Below the pieces are notes generated by a model. It worked only from the letters and a program-made list of their open reading frames with translations. It did no database searches and was not told where the DNA came from. A DNA stretch of 64,000 nucleotides. It comes from Lineolata rhizophorae (taxonomy: Eukaryota; Ascomycota; Dothideomycetes; Lineolatales; Lineolataceae). Both the position numbers and the translations under genes were made by a program. The stretch covers positions 772,982 to 836,981 of the forward strand of contig MU001683.1 of assembly GCA_010093515.1 (NCBI GenBank), written 5' to 3'. The stretch's first letter is position 1. Every line of letters begins with the position of its first letter. Of this stretch, positions 48,265-59,718 are shown piece after piece.

Positions 48265-49490
48265 ATGGCCTCCGGGGAGGACACCATGTCCGAGAACAAG
48301 CGGCGCATGCTGCGCGGCGAGCTGTACCACGCCTTCGCGCCCGAGCTCGTCGCCGAGCGCCGCCGCTGCGCCGCCGCCTGCGCCCGCTTCAACGACGCCG
48401 GCGACGTGTCGCGGCGGCGGCGGCTGGAGCTGTGGAACGAGTGAGTTTGCGCCCACAACACGACCCTCGTCTCCCCCGTTCGTCGGAGCCGCGATTGGCT
48501 GATGGACGAGCTCGGCGCCGGCAGCATCGTCCAGGACAAGACCCCCCTGCCGGCGCCCGCCAGCGCGGACCCGACCCCGGCGGAGGAAGACGCCCTCCTG
48601 GCCCAGCACGCCTGGGTCGAGCCGCCGATCCGCATCGACTACGGCGCCAACGTGGCCCTGGGCGCCAACGTCTTCGTCAACTTCAACTGCGTCTTCATCG
48701 ACACGTGCGCCATCCGCGTCGGCGCGCGCGCCCTGGTCGGGCCCAACGTGTCCTTCTACGCCGGCACCCACCCGCTGGACCCGGCCCTGCGCAACGGCAC
48801 CGCCGGCCCGGAGCTGGGCAGCCCCATAGTCGTCGAGGACGACGTGTGGATCGGCGGCAACGTGACGGTGCTGCCGGGCGTGCGCCTGGGCAAGGCCTGC
48901 GTCGTCGGCGCCGGCAGCGTCGTCACCAAGGTGAGCTCCCATCGCGGCCCTCCCCCTCCTGCCATGCATGATGGCCCGCCCCACCTGCCTAACCCGCCCC
49001 CCAGGACATCCCCCCCTACCACATCGCCGCCGGAAACCCCGCCCGCATCCTCCGCCGCATCGATTGCCCCTCGGCGCCTCCCGCCCACGGCGCCGCCTCG
49101 CCCCCTCCCCCTTCTTCCTCCCCCGCCTCCGCCTCGCCCGCCAAACGCCAGAAGCTAGCCGCCCGCGCCGCCGCCGACGACGACGATCGCCACCGCGGCG
49201 CCGAGGCCCCGATGGCCGCCGCCGCCGCCGCCGACGACGAGGGCGACACGGCGCGCTACGTGGACGCCGTGATGGGCGAGGCGCTGGGCGGGCCCGCGGG
49301 CGTCGGCGATGCGCCGCGGGGCGCGCGCGGTGCCGTCCGCGACGTGGTGGATCCGGAGGACTTGGTTGTGCCGAGCGACGAGGAGGTGTGGCGGGCGTTT
49401 ATACGGGCGGATACGAGGGCGTTGAGGGAGCAGGCGGGGATAGGGGGGGCGGGGGGACATGGGCGGGGGCGGGGGGGGCAGGGGGGGTAG
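48265..49490 (+). CDS. Maltose/galactoside-type O-acetyltransferase with C-terminal extension
   Basis: This left-handed beta-helix (hexapeptide) enzyme transfers acetyl from acetyl-CoA to sugar hydroxyls; the true substrate in fungi is unclear. The model is join(48265..48440,48525..48930,49005..49490), 355 aa. The N-terminal Mac domain is KRRMLRGELYHAFAPELVAE and RRRLELWNDIVQD. I chose the acceptor at 48524 because it yields WNDIVQD, the family consensus, and has a CTGAT branch point upstream. The hexapeptide core includes PPIRIDYGANVALGANVFVN, FYAGTHPLDPALRNG (with the catalytic His), DDVWIGGNVTVLPGVRLGKA and VVGAGSVVTKDIPPYHIAAG. Bacterial relatives stop near residue 205; here about 145 residues follow, including a Pro/Ser/Ala stretch, PAKRQKLAARA resembling a nuclear import signal, a poly-Ala/acidic run and a helical end. 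Divergent from STE14. Confidence 0.88.
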
Positions 49491-49714
49491 GGCGGGGGTG
49501 TGGAGGGTGGAGATGGAGGTGGTTGTGTTGGAGGGGTTGGAGAAGGGAAGGGGAGGGGGAGGGGGGTGTTTGAGTTTGAACTGATCTTGAGTTATTTCGC
49601 TAGAATAGACATGCAGCTCTCTAGGACTATGTACATTTCCGCTTCCCCCGTGAATCTCCCAAAGGCAGCCCCCTTTCCATCCTTTCCCACACAAACCCAC
49701 ACACCTTCCCCCCC

Positions 49715-52700
49715 TCAAAACACCACATCCACAAACCCCCACTCCCGCCTCACCTCCTCCGACATCCCCACCCCCACCCCCCCCGGCCCCACCACCCCCA
49801 ACCTCGCCTCCCTCCGCCTCTCCGCCAACCACACCGCGTCCGCATTCCGCCCCACCAACGCCCTCCTCACGCCCTCCCACTCCTCCCCCCCGCCCGCCAG
49901 CGCCCCCGGCTCCGCCTCCCCCCCGAGAAACAGCTCGACCGCGTCGTCGAAGAGCGCGTCGTCGACGGGCGCGCGCGCGACGGCGCGCGCGACGAAGCGT
50001 GCGACCGCGGCGCCGACGACGCGGCGCGGGCGCGGGCGGTAGGGCGCGGGCGCGAGCGCGGGGTCCGCGGGGGGGGCGCGGCGCGGCGCGTCGGCGGCGA
50101 CCCAGCGGGCGTGCGCGGCGCGGACGGCGGGCCAAACGGCGGCGAGGCGGGCGGCGGCGAAGGCGGGGGCGGGGGCGGCGAGGGCGGCGAGGGCGTCGAG
50201 GGCGGCGGCGACGGGGGCGGGGGCGGGGTCGGACAGGCGGGCGGCGAGGGGGGGCCAGAGGGCGTGGACGAGGGGGAGGAAGGTCCGGGGGTGGGCGGCG
50301 AGCGGGGGCAGGGCGGCGTGGAGGAGCGAGAGGAGCGCGAGGCGGAGGCGGGGCGAGGACGTCGCGAGGTGGTGTTGGGTGTGGGTTGCGATTGCGAGGA
50401 GGAGGGCGTGGGATTTGGGGGGGGGGGAGGTGGTTTGTTGGTCGTCGTCGTTGTCGTCGTCGTCGGGTTGGTTGTCGGAGGAGGCGGGTTGAGTGGCGTC
50501 CGGGGCTCGGTGCGGGAGGTTTGATTTCCAGGGTTCGCGGGGGAAGGGCCCGATTTCCTCGTCGGCGGCTTCTTCCGCCCTCGCCAACTCCTCCCGCCTT
50601 CTTCTCGCCCTCTCCGCCTCCGCGACCACGTCCTCGATCCCCGCCCTCTTCGCCGCGTCCTTCACAGCCTCCCGCTCCTCGCCACCCTGCTCCCCCTCCT
50701 CCTCCTCACGAACCAACCCCTCCACCCCGGCCCCGACCTCCACCACCGCCTGCAGCGCCCCAAACAGCCCCTCCACCAACCCGGTATACCCATGAAACGC
50801 CTCCAGCGCCCCGAACACGCTCTCCACCACGTCCTCCAGATGCGGCAGCAGCCGCGGGCCGGCCAGGCGCACCATGAGCGCCAGCGCCGCCGGCGCCTGC
50901 GGCGCCAGGTCGAAGGCGTTGAGCTTGAGCGCGACGGCGTTGACGAGGTAGTCGGCGTTGGCGGTGAGCAGGTCGGCCGCGTGCGCGTAGTCGCAGGCTG
51001 CGGCCAGCGCGTCGAGCGTCGCGAGCGCGTGGCGGCGCAGCACCGCCGATGGCGCGCCCGCCAGGTGCACCGTCGGGTACAGCGCGTCGATCAGGTCGGG
51101 CCGGAAGTCGTGCCCCAGGTGCGAGGCTTGCAGCGCGACGGCTTCGAGCGCGAGCGCTTGCAGTTGCGGCGAGGGTTGCGAGGCGCTGGGCGTGAGGGCG
51201 CTGGTCGAGTCGGTGAGGATGCCGAGAGAGGTCGAGTAGAGCTCTTCGAGGAGGGTGGTGCGGTGGTCGGCGGCGGATGGGGACCCGGTGTCGACGAGGT
51301 CGTCGAGCGCCGAGGTGCGGGCTAGCGATTTGCGGAGCAGGTTGAGGACGAGGTAGAAGGTCGAGAGTTGCATGTCGCCGCGCGTGTGGCGGAGAGAGGC
51401 GAGCAGTTGCTGGGTTATCGAGAGGGATTCGTCGGAGGAGCTTAGCTGGTCGAGGAGATGGTCGAACTGGGATAGCGTGCTCTGCTGGCTCTGGGAGATG
51501 GCGAGCACGGGCTGGTACGAAGGGGATCGTTGTTGGTGCGCCAGGCTCATGAGCTGATTGTCTGGAATGTCGGCGTCGGTGTAGGATATCCCGGCCTTGG
51601 GGCCGTCGTGTATGATATTCGCGACGCTGGCGCGCAGATTTCCCGCCAGACTCCTGTTGACCACGGTGAGGTCGATGCCTTCCTCGGTCAGCAGCCGAAA
51701 GGTAACCGATATATTTTGGATCATGCGCGCCTTGGCCGCGTCGTCGGATGACTGCATGATGCGCGGCAGCGATGTGACCCAGTTGTGCAGGCTGTTTTTC
51801 AGGAGCTCCCTGACGTCGCTCCTGGTGGCCAAAAGAGCCCTTAGCCGCATTTCGACGTCCTCCAGCCCGTCGTCGCCGGTGGCCGCGAGCACGACCAGCG
51901 TCTCCACCATCATGGACTGGGCTTCCGCGAGAGACTTGGCGCAGTCCTCGAGGACGGTGAAACATAGCGCTGCCAGACTCTGTCGCACCTCGCGCCGCTC
52001 GTGCTGGCGCAGCTTGGCCACGTTCGCCAACGCAACCTTGACCTGTCCCGCCGTAGCCTTCAGCCACGCCGGCGAGAACATGTCCTTGCCAGCACCAGCC
52101 TCTCCGTTCTTCTTCTTCTTCTTCGTCGTCGTCGTCGTTTTCTCCTCGGCCTCCACCACCTCTCCATCCTGCAGCAGTCCCGCCGCATACCTATCCCCCA
52201 CCACCACCCTCAGCAGCCTCGCCAACACCTCCACCCCCCCGCTCACCAGCCCGCGCTCCCTCCTCGCCTTGGTGCTCGGCGCCAGCACCTTGGTCAGCCC
52301 CGACACCATACCCGGAAAGAAGCTCGCCAGCACGTCCCGCCGGGCCGCCATGGCGTCGACGAAGGCTCGCAGCGCGTCCAGGGCGGCCCGCTGCACGCCC
52401 CGCGCCGGGCTCGCGGCCAGCGCGTCCAGCACGACGCTAACGGCGTGGCCCAGCGCCGGCACGTTGGCCGCGTCCGTCAGGCTGCGGCGGCCCTCGTCCG
52501 TCGCGCACAGCGGGCGGAACAGGCGCGCGAGGCAGGTGAGCGCGGCGGCCTGCAGCTCCTCGGACGTGAGGCGCGGGGGCGCCCCGGCTCGGGCGGCGGC
52601 GGGCTCGACCTCGCTCCAGCGGGCGAGCATGAGGAAGAGCTGGAAGCCCTGGCGCGGGTCGATCCGGGCGCGCCAGGCGGAGGCGAGCAGGACGGCGAGG

Positions 52701-53014
52701 CACTGCAGGGCGAGCTCGAGGGCGCGGACCGGCAGCCGCGCGTGCTGCCGCAGGACGGGCAGCAGCGGGAAGAAGGCGTAGGAGGCGAGGGAGTCGGTCA
52801 GGACGGCGCGGTCGGCGGGCGAGGCGCCGACCTGGGTCAGGGCGGCGTGGAGCGCGGCGAGGGGGGGGAGGATGGCGGCCGGGTTGGCGGGCTCGCGGTG
52901 GGCGGCCGCGCTGAGGGCCACGCAGGGCGGCTTGAGCTGCTGGGTGTCAGCGCGCGGGGGATATGCGGGAAGGGGTGGACGGACTGCCTGGAATATGCGG
53001 TTTCTGGCCTCCAT
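49715..53014 (-). CDS. TTI1: Tti1, HEAT-repeat cochaperone of PIKK kinases
   Basis: Tti1 forms the TTT complex with Tel2 and Tti2, which with Hsp90 matures the PIKK kinases (TOR, ATM, ATR). It is a single 1099-aa frame, matching the family's length. The N-terminus RIFQAVRPPLPAY and LKPPCVALSAAAH, then SLASYAFFPLLPVLRQH and ALELALQCLAVLLASAWR, follow the fungal Tti1 pattern of HEAT helices. Internal helices SLAALCFTVLEDCAKSLAEA and LYPTVHLAGAPSAVLRRHAL continue it. Low-complexity insertions are a Thr/Lys run (KTTTTTKKKKKNGE, around residue 295) and an Asp/Asn run (DDDDNDDDQQ, around 850). The C-terminus is extremely Ala/Pro/Arg-rich because of high GC. It is convergent with the acetyltransferase gene and divergent from PDS5. 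Identification is from overall pattern, not a catalytic motif. Confidence 0.8.
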   Translation of the reverse strand: MEARNRIFQAVRPPLPAYPPRADTQQLKPPCVALSAAAHREPANPAAILPPLAALHAALTQVGASPADRAVLTDSLASYAFFPLLPVLRQHARLPVRALELALQCLAVLLASAWRARIDPRQGFQLFLMLARWSEVEPAAARAGAPPRLTSEELQAAALTCLARLFRPLCATDEGRRSLTDAANVPALGHAVSVVLDALAASPARGVQRAALDALRAFVDAMAARRDVLASFFPGMVSGLTKVLAPSTKARRERGLVSGGVEVLARLLRVVVGDRYAAGLLQDGEVVEAEEKTTTTTKKKKKNGEAGAGKDMFSPAWLKATAGQVKVALANVAKLRQHERREVRQSLAALCFTVLEDCAKSLAEAQSMMVETLVVLAATGDDGLEDVEMRLRALLATRSDVRELLKNSLHNWVTSLPRIMQSSDDAAKARMIQNISVTFRLLTEEGIDLTVVNRSLAGNLRASVANIIHDGPKAGISYTDADIPDNQLMSLAHQQRSPSYQPVLAISQSQQSTLSQFDHLLDQLSSSDESLSITQQLLASLRHTRGDMQLSTFYLVLNLLRKSLARTSALDDLVDTGSPSAADHRTTLLEELYSTSLGILTDSTSALTPSASQPSPQLQALALEAVALQASHLGHDFRPDLIDALYPTVHLAGAPSAVLRRHALATLDALAAACDYAHAADLLTANADYLVNAVALKLNAFDLAPQAPAALALMVRLAGPRLLPHLEDVVESVFGALEAFHGYTGLVEGLFGALQAVVEVGAGVEGLVREEEEGEQGGEEREAVKDAAKRAGIEDVVAEAERARRRREELARAEEAADEEIGPFPREPWKSNLPHRAPDATQPASSDNQPDDDDNDDDQQTTSPPPKSHALLLAIATHTQHHLATSSPRLRLALLSLLHAALPPLAAHPRTFLPLVHALWPPLAARLSDPAPAPVAAALDALAALAAPAPAFAAARLAAVWPAVRAAHARWVAADAPRRAPPADPALAPAPYRPRPRRVVGAAVARFVARAVARAPVDDALFDDAVELFLGGEAEPGALAGGGEEWEGVRRALVGRNADAVWLAERRREARLGVVGPGGVGVGMSEEVRREWGFVDVVF

Positions 53015-53652
53015 GTTTGGCTCTGGCGTGGTGGAGGGGGAGTGTGTGTGGAAGGCTTCTAGAAGGTGTCTTTGGCTGGGGAGCAGGGGCCTAGCCCTTC
53101 ACATGCTGGCCTTGGAGCGGCTTGTTTGCTGCGCAAGACGAAGAGCAGCATCGAAGACCAGCGCAGCCAGAGCAACCGGCGGATTGGCTTGGATCCAGCT
53201 CCCCAGGGACTCAGCACGCACCGGCCAGGGCGGAGGGTGCAGAAGTTGAGTCGAGCCCGGCTGGCTGGGCTCTCGGCTGGAGATGCCCCGCGCCGGCGGC
53301 CGCCGCCACAACAGCACCCCCCGGCGCGTCGCTCCATCCTGCTCCCTCGCGCTTCGTCCACCGCCAACCGCCTGCTCCGTCTCGCCACTTCTTCTCGCCC
53401 CGCCCGCCCGCGCACCGCGACACGCGTGCCGCCAGCCTCGCACCCGCGGCCTGCGCGCGCCGTCCGCATCTCGTTTCCAGTCCGCGACGCCGTCCCAATT
53501 GCCATCGATCGACGCGCGGCCCACGCACCGCGCGCCCAACCCGCCCCTCTCCCGTCTGCCGCACGCCTCACGCGCGCTTTCGCACCAGCTCCTCCCTCCG
53601 ACGCCGAGCTTTGCCAGCGGCAATCGCCGCCATTGCCGCCACGCGCACCGCC
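53015..53652. promoter_or_regulatory. Divergent promoter, TTI1 / PDS5
   Basis: A GC-rich 638-base region between the two starts. Several long open frames on both strands are products of GC richness. C-rich tracts before PDS5 (53280-53640) look like a leader. No motif is assigned. Confidence 0.4.
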
Positions 53653-56600
53653 ATGGCCGGCACGCGCAGCCGACGCGCCGCCGCCGCCCGCGACGTGTCG
53701 CCGGACCCGCCGCCCGCCGACCCGGACGACGACGCAGTCGAAGACATGGCCGAGGACGACGACGACGGTGACGACGACGGCGGCGGCGAGGAGGCGGCGC
53801 CGCGCGCGGAAGGCCCGCGGGCGCTGCGCTTCAGCCAGCCGCTGAACTGGCGCGCGGGCAGGGCCATCCCCGTGGCCGAGCTGCACAAGCGGCTGGGCGC
53901 GCTGTGCAACGAGCTGCGGCCCGCCGAGCAGGACGAGATCGAGCGCGCCTCGCTGCTGCCCGTGGCCAAGGAGCTCGCCAGCCACCAGCTGCTGTCGCAT
54001 AAGGACAAGGGCGTGCGCGCCTGGACGGCCTGCTGCGTCGTCGAGGTCTTTCGCATCTGTGCGCCGGACGCGCCGTTCTCGGCCAGCCAGCTGAAGGTAC
54101 GGCACGTCCTGCTGTCCGAACCGTGTCGGGCTTAGTTAGGTTTCTGCTCGGAAGTACACTGCTGATGCGCGCTCTCTCCCAGGATATCTTTACCATGATC
54201 ATAAACCACGTCTTCCCCGCCCTGGCCGATCCGACCAACCCCTGGAACACCCAGCATAGCTTCGTGCTCAAGTCCCTCGCCGACGTCAAGAGCATAGTCC
54301 TCCTCTGCGACATCCCCGGCGCCAACAATCTCATTCTGCACCTCTTCGAGGTCTGCTTCGACGTCCTCTCCGGAGGCACCAAGGCCGACAGCGGCGAGGA
54401 ACTGAGCAAAAACGTCGAACACCACATGACCGAGCTACTCCAGTACCTCGTCGACGAATCCCAAGGCCTTCCCGGCGAGGTTGTCGAGGTGATCTTGGCC
54501 CAGTTCCTGCGCGCCGACCCGCGAGCTCTGGCCGGAACCAGCTCCAAGGGCAAAAAGGGCAACAGTAGCCAGCATGACGAGAGGCAGTCGACGCTGCTGC
54601 TCAAGGAAGCGCCTCCCGCCTACAACATGGCCAAGAACATCTGCAACTTCTCTCCCGAGAAGATGGCCCGCTACATCAGCCAGTACTTCTCGTCCGTCAT
54701 CGTCGACGCCTCCACGGCGCGCGAGTTGCACCAGCAGCACCAGCCGCGCCACGGCAAGCGCGGCGCCGTGCCCGACTCGGATGAGGTCGAAGACGACCTC
54801 CCGCGCGGCCCTACCGCCGAGGAGTGGGAGGAAAGCCAGAAGGCGCACCGCCTGCTGCGCGAGCTCTGGCGCTCGACGCCCTCGGTGCTCCAAGACATCG
54901 TGCCCCAGCTCGAGGTGGAGCTGGCGGCCGAGCACGGCTCGCTGCGGCTGCTGGCCACGGAGACGCTCGGCGACATGGTGGCCGGCATCGGGGCCGCGGG
55001 CCCGCCGGCGCCGCCGACGCTCGACCCGGCCGCGTACCCTTCGCAGAGCCTCCTCCCGCCCGCCGCCGACCGCGGCCAGACCACGTACAACTTCCTCACG
55101 ACGCCCAGCTCGCCCCACAGCTTCCCGTCGCGCCACCCGCAGATCTACCAGGCGTTCCTGAGCCGGCGCAACGACCGCGCGCCCGCCATCCGCGCCGCCT
55201 GGGTCACGGGCGTCGGCCGCATCCTCATGACGTCGGCGGGGGGCGTCGGGCTCGACGCCGACGAGGAGCAGGCCCTGCTGCGCTACCTGGCCGACATGCT
55301 GGTCGACGTGGACGAGCGCGTCAGGCTCGCGGCCGTGCGCGCCGTCGAGCGCTTCGACTTCGAGGGCGTGCTCCAGAAGTTGGGGTCGCGCGGCGGCGTC
55401 GCCGAGCCCGGCGGCGTGCTGGCCAACTTGGCCGATCGCGTCAAGGATCGGAAGCACGGCGTGCGCACCGAGGCGACGATGCTGCTGGGGAGGCTGTGGG
55501 GGGTGGCGAGCGGGGCCATCGCCGAGGGCAGCGACCGCGTGGCTGCTTTGCTAGGTCCCATCCCCAGCAAGATTTTCGAGGCGTATTATATCAACGACAC
55601 GGAGATCAATGCGCTGGTAGACACGATTCTGTTCGAGTCGCTGCTGCCGCTCAAGTTCCCTCCCATCAAGAGCAAAGGCAACCCGCCGTCTTTTTCTTCG
55701 CAGCAACAGCTGTCGAATGGTGGTGGTGGTGGTGGATCGCAGCGGGCTAGGAGGAGCGCGGCCGGGCAGCAGAACGGCGATGCGGCCGGGCAGCAGGAAG
55801 ACCCCGACAGGATCAGGGCGGAGAGGATATTGATTCTGGTCAGGGGGCTCGAGCACAAAGCCAAGACGGCCTTCTTCGCACGGCAGGGGCAGCAGAGCGG
55901 GATGGCCAAATTCGTGGACGCCTACCTTGCCAAGTGCGAGGACTACAACGGCGGCGTCATGGAGTCCAACGAGAAGGAGACGAAGCAGCAACTCACCCGT
56001 CTCGTCGATGCGCTCGCCAAGTACCTCCCCGAGCCGCTCAAAGTGTCCGACGATCTCTGGAAGTTCGCCAAGAAGCACGACCGCCGCTGCTACCAGTTGA
56101 TACGGTTCTGCATGTTGCCGGACAGCGACTACAAGCGCGTCTACAACGCTATGAAGGAGTTCACCAAGCGCATCGAAGAAGCTTTTGGCCACTCGTCCTC
56201 CGTTCTCGACACCTTCAAGATCCTCATCTATCGCGCCGGCGTCCTCGTCTACAACAAGAGCCACGTACCCGCCATCATCCAATACTCGCGCACCAACGAA
56301 AAGGACCTCGGCCCGGCGGCCCATGACGTCCTCAAGGAGATTTCCACCCACAAGGCTGAAGTCTTCCGCGCGCACGTGCAGGAGCTGTGCCAGTCGCTCA
56401 AGGCGCGCGCACCGACGTCGGCGAAGCCGAATTGGACGGGCGCGGTTGACGATCTGAAGGCTTGCTCGGGCTTCGCGCGCAAGTTCCCGGAGGAAATGCC
56501 CAAAGAACGCGCCTTTACACAGGCTCTGTTCGGGTTCGCGCTGCACGGCGTGCCGCCGAAAGCGGCCAAGTACGGCACCCAGATCCTGCTCACCATCTCG

Positions 56601-58547
56601 GAGCGCAAGGCCATGCACGCGCGCGATCTGGTCGCCAAGTGCACCAAGGGGTGGACGTTCGGCAAGGACAACTTCCTGTCGAAGCTGGCGGCGCTGAGCC
56701 AGGTCATGCTGCTGACGCCCCAGGAGATCGAGGACGACGTCGATGGCGTAACGGATCTCGCGCTGAACGAGGTCTTGCTCAAGAACCGCGTCGAGCCCGA
56801 GGACGGCGATCCGCGCTGGTCCGACGCCGTCGACGACGAGATGGCGGCCAAGCTGTGGGCGCTCAAGATCTTGACGAACCGCCTGCTGGCGCACGAGGAT
56901 GACGGCACGCTCAAGGCCGTCGCGGAGCGGCCCTTCCGGCTGCTCAACCGGCTCGTCGCTGACGGCGGCGAGGTGTCCAAGAAGGGCAGCACGCCGCCGC
57001 ACCACAAGGCGCGGCTGCGGCTCGCGGCCGCGCAGCACCTGCTCCGGCTCGCGTGCCAGAAGCGGCTCGACCATCTGCTGGGCCCGCGCGCCTTCAACCA
57101 GCTCGCCGTCGTGGCGCAGGACCCGCTGCTGCCGGTGCGGACCGGCTTCGTGCGCAAGCTGATGAAGTATCTGGGGCAGGACCGGCTGCAGCACCGCTTC
57201 TACGCCGTGATCTTCCTGCTCGCGTTCGAGCCGGACGCGCGGCTCAAGGAAGGCGTCACGACGTGGACGCGGGCCCGGGCGGCCGAGCACGCCCGCCGCA
57301 AGGCCACGGTGCTCGAGGCCGCCTTCGCCCGCTTCCTCTCCCTGCTGGCGCACCACCCGGACTTCGACCCGGACGACGAGGACGGCCTCGCCGACTTCGC
57401 CCAGTACATCCTCTTCTACCTGCGCTGCGTCGCCAACCAGGACAACCTGAGCCTCATCTACCACGTCGCGCAGCGGGTCAAGTCGGTGCGCGACGGCATC
57501 GGCGGCGGCGCGCCCAACGGCAACTCGAGCTCTCTCAGCAACGCCAACAATCCGGGCTCCTCGTCGCCCACGGCCGCCGCCGCCGCCGCCACCACCGCTC
57601 CCGGCGCGGCCCAGGCCACGCCGGCGGCCGACCAGCCCTCGATCAACCTCTACATCCTCTCCGACCTGTCGCAAGAGGTCATCCGGCGTTTCGAGGAGCA
57701 GCGCGGCTGGAGCATGCAGGCCTGGCCGGGCCGGCTGCGCCTGCCCGGCGGCATCTTCGCCCCGCTGCCGGGCCACGAGGCCGCCGTCGCCGTCGCGAAC
57801 GCGCAGTTCGCGCCCGAGCGCCTGGTCGAGCGGCTCGACGACATCGTCAGGGACAGCCTGCGGGTCCGGAAGAGGAGGGCGCCGGCGGCGCCAGCGGAGG
57901 CGGGCGGGACGGGCGCCGAGGCGGGCCGCGAGAGGCATGCGAGCAAGAGGGCGAGGACCACGGGGCCGGGAAGCTCGCCGGCCGCGGCCAAGGATAAGGG
58001 GGCGAGGAGGGCCAAGAGGATGGCGAGAACGCCGCGGAGGGCGCGGGGGGCGAGGAGGGGCGCGGCGGGGGACGGCGAGGACGACGGGGCCGGGCTGGCG
58101 GGGCCGTCGAGCGCGGACGTGGCGGCTAGGAGGCGCAGCGGCAGGCATGCGGGCGGAGAGCAGAAGCGGTATGTGGAGCTGAGCGACGAGGAGCAGGAGG
58201 AGGTAGATGAGGAGGAGGAAGAGGAGCAGGAGGAGGAAGACGTGCAGATGGGCGAGGCGGCTGCGAGCAGCGAGGACGACAGCCAGGATGGCGAGGAGGA
58301 GGAAGAGCGCAGCGCAGAGGAGGAGGAAAGCGGCGCGGAGGACGCGAGCGAGAAGGCTGCGGCCGACGGCGCGGAGGAAGACGAGCTGACGTCGCCGTCG
58401 CCGCGGCTGGCGAGAGGCAAGGCGAATGGGACGAGCAGGGCCAGAGGCCCCGTGCCGGTCAAGGCGAAAGGCGGGGTGAAGAAGCCGCCGCCCAAGGCGC
58501 CGGTAGCAGCGGCGGTGGGGACGAGACGTTCAACTAGGCGCGTGTGA
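53653..58547 (+). CDS. PDS5: Pds5, cohesin-associated HEAT-repeat protein
   Basis: Pds5 (BimD in Aspergillus, Spo76 in Sordaria) binds cohesin on chromosomes, maintains sister chromatid cohesion and controls cohesin release with Wpl1. The model is join(53653..54096,54183..58547), 1602 aa. After an acidic N-terminus, LRFSQPLNWRAGRAIPVAEL starts the conserved region. Across the intron it reads AFRICAPDAPF-like then DIFTMIINHVFPALADP, QHSFVLKSLADVKSIVLLCD and LILHLFEVCFDVLSG, all characteristic of the Pds5 N-terminal HEAT domain. DERVRLAAVRAVERFDFE marks a later HEAT repeat. The C-terminal ~300 residues are disordered: Lys/Arg-rich, then very acidic (EEQEEVDEEEEEEQEEEDV), then basic, ending GTRRSTRRV. 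The donor GTACGG and acceptor CCCAG close in phase 0. Divergent from TTI1. Confidence 0.93.
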
Positions 58548-59718
58548 TGGGGTGGTGGGTGTGTGGGCTGCGTTGTCATTTTGTTTCTGGCTAGGCTGTT
58601 TAGAGAGGAGGAGGTGCGAGGGTGTCGGAGGGGGTTCTTTTCGTCTGCGGGGGGCGTATTAGTCCGTCTAAGGGTTAGGATGTAGGGACAACTGTGCACT
58701 CTCCCGTGGCAGCGGAGTGTAATTTGTCTATGGGGGTGTGTTTCTTCTTCTAATCTTTGTTCTTGCTCGCGTTCGCCTTGTAGTTATCTCCGAGGAGGAG
58801 TCTGCGGCGGTGTGAAGATGGGTAGGAGAGGCAGGGTGGGAAGGCTTATGGGGGATTCAAAAGGGGTGTTTTCCTTGTTTACAGCGAGTACCATGGGAAC
58901 GGATGGTAAAATATTTTTAACTTAGGGTTACTATTATTCATAGCCTGATTCGGCTGTTTTATTTTGGCTGAGAAGTGTGTATGTTGTTGGTTTGCGTCCA
59001 CATGTGCTGGTTTGATAGGAACGGGAGGTGGATGAAGCTGCTACCTTCGTTTGAGATCACATTTCACAGCCATGGCATTGGCGCCCCCCGCAAGTTAAAA
59101 TTAGTAATTGTGCATGCGGGAACAAGAAAACCCTTAGGATGCAACCAATACGTCGCGGCGCATGTTGTAATCGCATATGTCCATGTGGAAGGGATGCACG
59201 GTGTTAAATCAATCCAGGCGCATAGCTTTTGGGCTTCGTGCTTTCTATGGGGCATATAACTTGTTACACTGTAGCTCACCGTCCAACCTGCTGTCGACGC
59301 AGACGCCGTGTTTAGGAGCTATATCTGACGGGGTGAGCCAGCGTATCTACTAGGCGAGTTAAGTCGCACCATGGTGACTCCTTTTGGCCGACTGTAGTTG
59401 CTCATATATACCCTACGCATTTTAAATAAATGTATTCTGCAAGTAATGTATATAGTATCAGATCAGTTAACGCGCCTTGAGCGTGATCAGAGTCGGCCGA
59501 GTGGCCTGGCGTAAGCGGGGTGCGGGTCTACTCATAAGAGAGGATCAGCAGCTCGTTGTCTGCTTCGTGCTGTTATGACTCTTTTTGCTTCACTTACGCT
59601 TTTTTTCTGGCGCCCTTGTCCTTGCACCTTCTTCTGTTAAAGCTCATCGACGGCAATCGCTATCTATCTACTCTCTCACGTATCCAACGCCAACCCCGCA
59701 AGCAACAGTCGTTCATCT
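58548..59718. other. 3' flank of PDS5 and start of the AT-rich right arm
   Basis: The first 200 bases are the PDS5 3' region. Base composition falls sharply after about 58880, and no supported gene is present to 59718. Short open frames at 58975-59260 have no protein-like pattern. Confidence 0.4.

Noticed and set aside
48441-48488. Earlier acceptor (GGAG at 48488) for acetyltransferase exon 2
   Set aside because: It keeps the frame but inserts extra residues into the conserved WNDIVQD; the acceptor at 48524 with a CTGAT branch restores the consensus.
46128-48635. 835-codon minus-strand ORF through STE14
   Set aside because: It reads through the STE14 intron downstream and antisense to the acetyltransferase gene upstream. 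Only the internal part from the Met at 47546 to the donor at 46633 is real.
53122-53652. Upstream extension of the PDS5 reading frame
   Set aside because: The extra residues are low-complexity Pro/Arg/Ala from GC-rich leader DNA; the ATG at 53653 begins the sequence expected before the conserved domain.
58975-59259. 94-codon plus ORF in the PDS5 3' flank
   Set aside because: No family pattern and AT-rich random composition.
59480-59570. tRNA-like GGCCGAGTGGCC stretch resembling a Ser/Leu D-arm
   Set aside because: No T-loop GTTCRANNC box and no closing acceptor stem follow within tRNA length.
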